This document shows positions 55,930 to 64,000 of a stretch of 64,000 nt of DNA, piece by piece. A model generated the notes under the pieces. The model searched no databases and had not been told where the DNA came from. It was given only the letters and a program-made list of their open reading frames with translations. Position 1 is the stretch's first letter; each line of letters starts with the position of its first letter. Source of the stretch: Prostheceraeus crozeri (taxonomy: Eukaryota; Platyhelminthes; Polycladida; Euryleptidae); assembly GCA_907163375.1 (NCBI GenBank), contig CAJQUW010008657.1, positions 186,001-250,000 of the forward strand, given 5' to 3'. Position numbers and translations under genes: made by a program.

Positions 55930-58433
55930 GATGCTAAACGTTCGGTCCATCGCCATACCAGGCAAGATGGAAGAACTACGTTTAACATGTTCTACCCTTC
56001 ATCCTGATGTGCTAGTTGCAACCGAATCTTGAATTCGATGCATGAAACTCTACCTTTCGAAATGAGAGGGCATTCCTCTTTTCGTCAAGACAGACAACAT
56101 AGATCTGGTGGAGGTGTCATGGTTTTGGATCAATTCCAGGATCTCTGTTTCACTTCATTACCCTGATAGGTGTCCCAGTGTCAGTGAATGCATATTTTTG
56201 ATTATGAAGGTAAACGATGAAACAATTATTGTTTGTGCTACGTATATTCCACCTTCAAGACATAGTGCCACTGATGACAATTTACAATCATTCTTTGTTC
56301 GTGAATTTGACATTTTACTCGACGATTATCCCTCGTCTCCCTCGCGGAGGTTATGGAAATTATTACAAGTTCATATAATTTGAAGTAAAAAGTATTCAAA
56401 TCAACAATAGGAGCAATACTTGATCAGCTCTATGTCAGTAACTCTATTGATTCTTTATACTCATCAGCCGAAATTGGTCCTCAGCCATTTTCAAGAAGGT
56501 GGGGTTCCCATTGTTCCCCAAGTGTTGCTGACACTTGTCTACTGAACACTACCTGTACAATTTCCGCTTACAAATTATCAGTAATTTTTATAAGCCAACT
56601 TCAACAAACTGACTTTAGACCCATAAACTGTGAACAAGATGTGGATCTTGAAGTGAAGATATTTTATGAAGATATAAATTATCCATCTAACTAATCGAGA
56701 CAAGCCCTGGATGACACCACTGTTAAAGTCACTTTTTTCCAAACGTTGGAGCGCGTACAGACTGGGTTGACGAATATGGCAAACTTAAATTAAAGTGCAA
56801 AATTTAATACTTGAAATCAAAAAACCATGGAGTGGGAATTTAAGAGCACAAGATCGCAATGGCTCGTTGTGACAGATGTCAGTGATAAAGCATCACGCAA
56901 TCCTCTAGAATCAATCATATCACAATTTGATAGTACTTTAGAGGCGTCTAGTATCATAAACACGTCCATTTCTCAGTCATTTCATGACCACACTGAATTT
57001 GAATATCCTGTCACAGGTAGTGATGATTGGTGTCCTCTAGTCGACGCATATGATGTCTATAACGCCTTCGACCATTTGTCTACGAGAAAATCAACCGTCT
57101 CAGATGGAACTCCCAATAAGTTCTATAAATTCGCCGACCCTTTGTGTAACATTTTAAACACATCTATCCTAAGCAGGAAAGTTCCCAACACTTTCAAAGA
57201 GTGTGTGGTTTCACCTATACCAAAAACTATTCCATCTAACATCGGCAAGCTCCGTCCAATATCGCTATTAAGTGTACATTGTAAACTTTTATAGAATCGA
57301 GTGCTCAAGTCAGTGAAACAACTTTTTCTCGACTGCTATCCTCCGACTCAATTCGCCTACAAACCGTGATCAAGCACAGCCGCCGCCCTTATTACTATAC
57401 ATGATTATGTTGCAAAATCAATGGAGAAGTCCAATATCACAGCCTGCCTGTTGCTATATTATGCTCTTATCAGAGCATTCGACCGTGTGACGTATGATGT
57501 ACTTTTAAGAAAGTTAAAGTTTCTCGATTTTCCCGCAGGTTTTATTAACTGGATGCATAATTTCTTGAAAGATGGAGCTCAACATGTTAAATTGAAGTCG
57601 ACTTGGAGTGACCTTCAACGCATCTCAAGAGGAGTGCCACAAGGCTCATTGTTAGCACCGCATCTCTTCGTTGCATACTGCCATGACTTTTCGCCCATAT
57701 CTGATAGCACCTTCCTTCTACAATATGCAGACGACATATATGAAGTCATTGCCGTGGACCAGTCCAATACAGCCGAGGAAATTTTTGATTTGGTGCAGAG
57801 TGAATTAAACCACTTGCGTACTTGGACGTCAATAAATGACTTCTCCTTAAACGACTCAAAGTGTTTGACCATGAAGTTATGCAAAACATCCGATGCCATT
57901 GATTTAAAAATTCCTCTGAAACTGACAACAGATCTCAAATTGCTTGGAGTTGCATGGTCCAGCAACTTATCATGGGCAAATCACTTCTGCGAAGTAGAGA
58001 TGCGATGCTCAAAACGTTTATACATACTCCGGTTGCTTAAGTCAAACTCTCTCACACGATGAACTTTGGACAGTATATAAAGCTGGTATTGAGAGTGTTT
58101 TGCTATACTACGCTCCTTTTTTTGGACGATTGGACTACAGATCCAGGCAGAAAGCGGACCGAATATTTCACATAGCTCGCCGCATTATTTGTCAAAGAAA
58201 TCTACGAATGCTCAGGTCAGAAAGTATTTTATCATGAAAAACGATGATCCACCTCTCTGAAAAAGCCTCTGATATCGGCAAACCGTAGCAAGCATCCACT
58301 GAATTCAATCGTTCAACCGATTAAAAACGGCAAGGTTGCAGTCCCGCTTACACAAACAAACAAACGGCACAATTCATTTAGCATCTACTCAACAATCGTC
58401 TGGAATAATCTCGACAGAATGAAATGTGATTAA
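55930..58433 (+). pseudogene. L1 ORF2: endonuclease and reverse transcriptase, broken
   Basis: The endonuclease start is visible as LNVRSIAIPGKMEELRL then LVATES (catalytic Glu), followed by a stop. Later endonuclease sequence is partly lost. The RT region shows STRKSTVSDGTPNKFYKF, VVSPIPKTIPSNIGKLRPIS, a stop, then motif A as YYALIRAFDRV. Here the first catalytic Asp of the usual LDFSKAFD is replaced, so polymerase activity is lost. Motif B GVPQGSLLAP and motif C YADD remain. The C-terminal block ends WNNLDRMKCD and a stop at 58,431-58,433. Several other stops and shifts are present. Confidence 0.8.
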
Positions 58434-58437
58434 TTTA

Positions 58438-58452
58438 TGAGAGAGAGAGAGA
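58438..58452. repeat. (GA)n tail of LINE L2
   Basis: A short GA tract lies exactly at the L2 3' terminus (CT in the orientation of the element), following AAATAAAAACACTTT. Confidence 0.7.
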
Positions 58453-58651
58453 AAGTGTTTTTATTTCAGAATGGAAATCAATCATATACACATCGGTAAG
58501 CTTCAGAGTGAAATTAAAAAAAAAGTCATTGACCAGCTGAATACAAGAATTACATATATAAACACTGTTGAGATACATTGAAATGAACAGTTGAAACTGT
58601 CTCTGTCTTCGGGAGGTTGTTGCCATTTCAACATAATAATGACCACTTCTG

Positions 58652-60480
58652 TCAAGACGATGAGGAATTTAGGGAATGGAGTGGATGACTTTCTACGCAC
58701 TCTGCAGTTTTGAAGAGTTTGCAAGCCAGTCTTATGCGTCGATTGTTAACGTCTTCGAATACATCACAATTACATTCATATCCGTGAATGATACGATGAC
58801 ACCTTTTGGAAAAATGACGAAGAGTGTCCTGCAAATGAACCGGCAAAGATACAAAAACGGACGATGCATAATCAAGCAGTGGAAAAATTATGCTCTTGCA
58901 GGTGGTCTCTAAAACAGGCAAGGAGACAATCGGTCGAAGGACACGAAGGGCATATAGGCGAGAGCTACACTTTTTCAGAGTCACATTAACATGCTGATCA
59001 CATTTTAAGTTAGAGGAAAAAGTTACTCCAAGCAGTTTCAAGCTGTCAACTATCTGAACGTGTGGCAATACGGCTGAATCAAAGTTAACTTTGCAATTTC
59101 TCTTCAGTATCATCAGCAGTTTTGATTTTTTGACGTTAAGATGGAGGTTGATTTTCTCGCTTGCTGCAACAATGCCATTAAGAGTCTTATGAAGCTGTTG
59201 AATGCTTGATGAAGAATCATGATAGATAGTCTGGAGAACCACAGTGTCATCAGCGTATTTGATGTAATCAGTATGCTCAGGATCAATGAGATCTGCTGTG
59301 TAGAAGATGAAGAGGAGAGGACCAATTAAGGACCCCTGAGGCACTCCACTCCTCACATGAACCGGTTCTCTGGTACAATTCGCCAACCTCACAGATTGAA
59401 AACGATCGCTTAAATACGAGGTAACCCAATCAGTAAACTCAAGTGGGACATTTTGTCGCAATAGTTTTTCGATTAAGATTCGATGAGAGACAGTGTCGAA
59501 TGCACGCGTAAAGTCCAGGGACAGAAGAGCAACACCAACAGCCTCAGCAGATTCCGATCGCCTTGTAATGCGATCATGCAAATGAATAAGAGCACAAGAT
59601 GTGGATGAGCATGGCATGTATCCGAATTGGTCACGATCGATGCTTTTGGAAAGCGTATGACGTATACTGTCTAAAACAATACTCTCCAAAATCTTCTCTA
59701 GCACAGGTAGAACGGTGATGGGTCTAAGTTCATTTATGGTCGGAGGTGAAGTTTTAGGCACAGGAGTGACTAATCCATACTTCCAGGCTGAGGGAACAAC
59801 TCGATCGATAATGCAGGAGTTGTAGATGTTGCACAGGGGATCGGATAAAAAAAGAGAGCTTTCCTTAATTAATCTTGGTGGAATTGAGTCACATCCAGTA
59901 GATTTGTTTGCACGAATACTTAAAAGCCTCTCGTAGATGTCGCAGGGATCAGACAGTGGACACCAGGTCTCAGTATGGAACTTTGCTGTGGTTGAGGGTG
60001 ATGACGACTTTTCTTTGTCTACAACAAACCGAGATTCGAATTGGTGATTCAAATACTGACAGCATTCGTATTCGTTGGGAATTTGTGACGTGATGGTAAA
60101 CAAACCCGGTTTCGTGCTCGTACCTCTGACGTCATTGACAACTCTCCACGTATCTTTAGAGGACTTTGTACACTTGCCTGCCCATTTGAGTTTTGCGTTT
60201 GCGATCTCTTGCTTGACCTTTTCTTTAAGTCGGTTATACCTGTCAAAATCTTTCATGCAGAAAGCAAGCCATCTGAGATCAATTAGTTTCTTGAGAATGG
60301 GTGTCATCCAAGGCTTGTCGTTCAAAGTCATTGTGACAGTTGTGGTTGGGATCACGGAGCAACAAGCCTCTAACTTTGAGTAGAAAATCTGCAATTTTTC
60401 ATCCACCGTTTTAGCTTTGTAGATGTCACAAAAGTCAGTGTGAGCTAGAGCATCAATATACCTTTCTATATTAGATTTTC
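58652..60480 (-). pseudogene. L2 ORF2 reverse transcriptase region
   Basis: An open stretch of 584 codons (60,406-58,652; residues counted from its start) carries the fingers region (ANKSTGCDSIPPRLIKES at about 165-183, LVTPVPKTSPPTINELRPIT at 212-231), motif A LLSLDFTRAFD (Asp 298), motif B SGVPQGSLIGP (353-363), motif C YADD (384-387), a thumb region (LKLLGVTFSSNL) and a C-terminal RCHRIIHGY block. All polymerase aspartates are present. It would copy its own RNA at a nicked target site. A frameshift near 60,480 separates it from the endonuclease part; otherwise it appears complete. Confidence 0.9.
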
Positions 60481-61266
60481 TGAAATCCTACACAACACAG
60501 GTTTTTGTCCCAGAGCGTTTTTGGGCGTAGAACCTTTCAGAAGTATGCAGTTGTGATCAGACGTGGATAAAGGAGGAAGGATATCACAGTCATCAAAGTA
60601 ATCTGTGATGCTGGACGATACATATATTTTGTCGAGAACATTCTTGCCCCTCGTCGGAGATAGAACTTTATTGACCAGATCAAAAGAGACTTCCAGGCCT
60701 TTGGTATTGAAATTATTGAAATCACCACAAACTATAATGTTTACTTCAGGAAAATTGGTCAAAAATGAGTCCACAATATTTGTGATGAATGATGATATAT
60801 ACACGCTATTTGATACCGATATGTTAGGAGGCAGGTAAACAGATATCAAGAGCAGCTGGGGAACAGGTAAATGGATTACTAAACACTCGAATAGACCGTG
60901 TTTGGGAATGTCAATAAGTTTTGGTCGAATGCTTTCGTTTATCCAAACACACACTCCACCACCAACTCTTTCGAGACGATCATCACGAAACAGGACAAAT
61001 GATTTCAGTTGCAATAGACTGGAGTCGATAACAGGATTAAGCCAGGATTCGGTTACCGCTATGACGCTTGGGAGATAAGAAGACTAAAGCACGTACAATT
61101 CATCAAATTTTTTGAAAACCGATCTGGCATTGGCCAGCAAAAGCGAAGGCAAAAACCTTTTGGACAGGCGAGTAGTGAAAGTCTTTGATTTATGTAATGT
61201 TTCGGTGGCTTTGAAGGAGTCAGGTAAGTTAAAATCTATGACCGAAAATTTGATGAGCTTGGTTCC
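60466..61266 (-). pseudogene. L2 ORF2 endonuclease region
   Basis: Reading from just after the ORF1 stop gives LANARSVFKKFDELYVL, a stop at 61,084-61,086, then AVTESWLNPVIDSS (catalytic Glu), GGGVCVWINE, LISVYLPPN, IIVCGDFNN (Asp and Asn of the active site) and LSTSDHNCIL (SDH). These are the ordered motifs of the APE-type endonuclease that nicks the target DNA in LINE retrotransposition. One stop and the downstream frameshift are the only breaks seen. The frame continues directly from that of ORF1. Confidence 0.85.
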
Positions 61267-61992
61267 TCATGAATTTTCTCGTTGTCTCTGTAAATCACAT
61301 TCTTCCAGATATTCCAGATTTTCGTTTTCAGGCATGCTTCTGAGATAATCACGCTTATCACGCAGGTGTTTATTAAATGCTTGCTGATGAGGTGTTAAAT
61401 CTGGACTGATGTACACGCTTTTCAAATCGGGAGATGAGCGCAGAGATCTAGCTTTCGATAAGATCAAAGCTCTTCGCTCAAAGTTCTTTAGTGTCAATCG
61501 AAGAGGTCTACATTTGCCTAAAAAGTTCTTGCCGAGTCTTTGAACGGACTCGCAGTCAGAGAGGTCAATGTCAACTCCGAGAAATTTCATTATATTAGAG
61601 ATAGATTATCTAGATTCAGGATCAATTGAATCTTCAGCAACACCATGAATCATAATATTCCTCCTCCTCAAAAATCGCTCATCACTCTCGATAGCAGCAC
61701 CCTGAACTTCTATGGCTTTTGCAACTCCAGAAATTGAACATTTTGATACAAATTCATTTTTCATCTCGATGACTAATTTTTCATTGCTTTCTTTAAGAAT
61801 TTTGTTATCAAGCTCTAAGTTATCAACGCGTTCTTTCAAAGACATGATTTCATCTTTCAAGCTTTTTATTTCATTGGTTAACGATGTGATGACCTCAACC
61901 TTGGACGCTTTGATCATCGTCTTAATCTCAGATATGAGTGTGGTGGATTGCGAGCTTGACCTTGTTTCCCGAATAGCTTTTGGGGTAGGCAT
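61267..61992 (-). pseudogene. L2 ORF1: coiled coil and RRM-like region, one stop
   Basis: The 242-codon frame begins MPTPKAIRETRSSSQSTT and forms a heptad coiled coil (TSLTNEIKSLKDEIMSLKER, NLELDNKILKESNEKLVIEM). It continues RRRNIMIHGVAEDS, a single TAA (61,606-61,608), then SVQRLGKNFLGKCRPLRLTL, FERRALILSKARSL, SVYISPDLT and a basic tail. Order and length fit a LINE ORF1 protein that trimerises and binds the element RNA. Apart from the one stop the frame is intact. Confidence 0.82.
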
Positions 61993-62552
61993 GATTGTTG
62001 ATATTCGTAAACGTCACACAATAAGGGTAATTGACGCGCAGGGTCACGTGCAAAAAAATCGATATCCCAGGTTCAACCGACGTAGGGAGGTGTTAGAAAT
62101 ATTCGTCAATAACAACTGATTTGAGTGATAGCAGCTGACAATACCAGCCGGTCAACGCACTGATCAATCACTACGGCAAACACACTAATGACGAAGACAC
62201 TGACGATGACGTATCGGATGACACAGGATATTGCAGGTTCAGGGAACTGAACAAAGGCGCTGCAAGACGAAATTGCTATTAATAGAGCATGAAGACCGAG
62301 GGACTAGAGGGAAAATCCAAAACCTTTGAACTGCCAAAGTCAGCGATGAATTGAGATCACAGACCAAAACCAGAAATATCCCAATAGATTGAGAAGAGTA
62401 CTCAATATGCCGAAAAAGATGAAACCATTCAATTGCGCTCAAAGAGAAGATTCAGCAGATCAAAGATTTACCAAAACTAATGATCGCAACCACTTAACAG
62501 CCAAGAAACCCGAAATCACAAGCAAGAGACAGGAATCATGATTTATAATATT

Positions 62553-62640
62553 TGATTAATTCATGTTGGTTTTTTTATTACGTTTGCATAATTGATTACT
62601 ATTTCTCTTTCAATAAAGGCATTATCATCATTATTAATAA
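62553..62640 (+). mobile_element. Probable 3' end of LINE L1, displaced by L2
   Basis: After the second copy of TGATTAATTYATG the sequence is T-rich, then TTTCAATAAAGGCATT and an ATCATCATTATTAATAA run. AATAAA next to a trinucleotide-type tail is how L2 and L3 also end, so this is best read as the L1 3' UTR cut off by the L2 insertion. Without another full L1 copy this remains inference. Confidence 0.5.
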
Positions 62641-63785
62641 AATTGCTGCAAGCCAGGGAAATTTGAAATACGCAGCCAGCATGTGAAGCGAATTTTCGAC
62701 GGCAGTAATCCATTCAAGTTCGACGGTGGATATTTAAAAAAAATAGCAGAAAGTTTTTGAAACTCAGTTAGGTCAACTGTGTTAAAAGTAGTATCTAATA
62801 GATACCAGACGAAATTTCACTTAATATTCTCACATTTGCACGCGAATGGCTTCAATCTTAAATATGTGGTTGTGTCGATGTTGAGGATGTGAGTAAGCCA
62901 TGCTGATGACTTTTGATATGGGATGTAATGACAGCTATATAGGTCTGTTCCCATATTTCAACTGATGATGCAGCTCATTTTTTAGTTGTTTCACTAGTTG
63001 ATCACTACGATTTCATTCTGTTGATTGCTCTGTGTCAGATTTGAATCCTGCTGAGTGCATGTCGCTGCAGTGTCTCGCGCATTTATAATAGAGTTCCCAC
63101 GATACATCCCCGATGGTTGGTCTCCAATGCGACATACTTTAGGTTGTCTTCATGTACAAAGCCATCAACTAAAATCCCGCTGACGTTCGGCTCCTTTCTC
63201 GAACACTCATATAATATATAGCATATCCCATTAACATAGTATTAAAACCGGCAATCTTTCCTGCAAATTGAAGCTCCCCGGGTGTCTGACCGCAATGCGT
63301 CTTGAGAACGAATCGCTGCAAACCAGACATCGAATGACTTACGCGGTTGCCTACCACTGAGGCTAGCGAGGTACTAGATCTCTCATGAACCCGGACCATG
63401 TAGCCCTTTGGCACAGCTTCATCACGCACACTATACATGTATAGTGCATGATGCTCTTTGTTTGTTGTAATAACAAGAGCTACCGCAAATATTGACTTAA
63501 GAAATCTAGCCACTTCTTATACCGAGATGTTGGTTAAATTATTCATTGAGGTCAAATAAGTCAATTGTAGCGCACTCTTATTTCCAATCTATTTCTTTAA
63601 ATAGTTAGTGCAAGAGATGACAGGCTTGCGGTCTGCAACATTCATGTATTCATCAATTCCCGAAAGTGATTTTTGTTGGCCCATGAATGCTTTCTGTTAG
63701 TTGATGATTTATACAAAGGTTGACAAGTGAAATTTAACAAATCCATGTATGTCCTGCTTGTATATCATGTTACATAATACTAAGT
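62641..63785. other. No gene recognised
   Basis: A minus-strand frame of 114 codons (63,169-63,513) begins at a GTG with a hydrophobic segment (ARFLKSIFAVALVIT) that looks like a signal peptide, but there is no ATG and no recognisable domain. Nothing else stands out. Confidence 0.4.
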
Positions 63786-63789
63786 TATC

Positions 63790-64000
63790 AAAGCCGAAAA
63801 TCGAATCAAGCAACAGAAAAAGTTTTCAGTTCTGTGCATGAGGACATAAATCACAATGTTCTTCATGAAGTTTCCTTGGTTATTAACTTAAATTCCGTAT
63901 GTTTGATGTTCTAGGATTCATTCCTATTAGAATTGTTTCATTCTATTTGATATTTATTGACTATCATGCTACTTAGGTATTAAAATCTCGATGATATGTA
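63790..64000 (-). mobile_element. MITE copy F (diverged, runs off the window)
   Basis: It matches copies B and C in reverse orientation: CACAATGTTCTTCATGAAG, TTCCTTGGTTATTAACTTAA, GATTCATTCC, TGATATTTATTGACTATCAT, CTCGATGATATGTA. It is more diverged than copies B-E and is cut by the window end. Confidence 0.5.

Larger units (their letters stand above)
54940..58439 (+). mobile_element. LINE copy L1, decayed, main part
   Basis: The plus-strand element has ORF1 (about 55,140-55,819) and ORF2 (about 55,930-58,433). Its 3' UTR is interrupted after the ORF2 stop by the minus-strand LINE L2 and appears to resume at 62,553-62,640. The upstream limit is approximate. Stops, shifts and a lost catalytic residue show it is old. 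It is related in layout to L2 and L3. Confidence 0.75.
58440..62552 (-). mobile_element. LINE copy L2, nearly intact, inserted in L1
   Basis: The minus-strand element runs from a 5' UTR (about 61,993-62,552) through ORF1 and ORF2 to a 3' end of GAAATAAAAACACTTT followed by a CT tract. TGATTAATTTATG (58,427-58,439) and TGATTAATTCATG (62,553-62,565) flank it and match at 12 of 13 positions, as a target duplication would. Defects seen are one stop in ORF1, one stop in the endonuclease and one frameshift near 60,480. It is the youngest LINE in the window. Confidence 0.75.

Noticed and set aside
58438..58452. Independent GA microsatellite
   Set aside because: It sits exactly at the LINE L2 3' terminus, in the same position as the TAC tract of L3, so it is treated as part of the insertion.
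63169..63513. Secreted protein gene suggested by a hydrophobic N-terminus
   Set aside because: The frame opens at GTG without ATG, has no further recognisable feature and no clear splice sites in phase.

Overview
This window looks like AT-rich, repeat-dense nuclear DNA from an animal, probably a marine invertebrate; I cannot place it further. The evidence is non-LTR retrotransposons with split ORF1/ORF2, many DNA-transposon relics with target-site duplications (TSDs), and one host-like gene whose CAP/SCP and EGF-like exons end at GT/AG splice sites in matching phase. There are no bacterial operons, and I saw no rRNA, tRNA or CRISPR array. Most short open frames are chance or transposon debris.

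Layout. 0.5-2.34 kb: four diverged tandem units carrying two matching 35-nt exon-like segments. 4.4-5.7 kb: a MITE split by a LINE 3' fragment. 10.3-13.56 kb: a 5'-truncated LINE on the minus strand abutting two MITE copies. 13.56-22.69 kb: the most striking object, a 9.1-kb foldback element with near-identical inverted arms of about 1.84 kb. Each arm has an outer domain of short tandem repeats and an inner domain with an inward-facing TATA promoter, a short exon and a splice donor. Two minisatellite arrays fill the centre. One arm carries a 522-bp hAT-type insertion and the other keeps the empty site. 24-33.2 kb: MITE copies, an AT-loop foldback, piggyBac-like and THAP/P-like transposase relics, a 742-bp palindrome, a Tc1 element and another LINE fragment. 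34.2-35.55, 45.1-45.4 and 50.8-52.06 kb: three non-autonomous hAT copies with 8-bp TSDs.

38.9-47.2 kb, minus strand: part of a secreted CAP/SCP plus EGF-like protein gene (CLEC18-like architecture). Four exons are well supported and one more is possible. Its introns hold a hAT copy and a 732-bp palindrome. 47.6-48.1 kb: a Tc1/IS630-type transposase relic. 49.0-49.86 kb: a complete MITE with TSD. 54.9-62.64 kb: a decayed plus-strand LINE whose 3' UTR was interrupted by a younger, almost intact minus-strand LINE. The window ends in another MITE copy.

Overall the window is a layered record of transposition: LINE into LINE, LINE into MITE, hAT into a foldback arm, and MITEs into introns. All coordinates, alignments and identities were read by eye. 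Element ends with TSDs are the firmest; diverged copy boundaries may be off by tens of bases.
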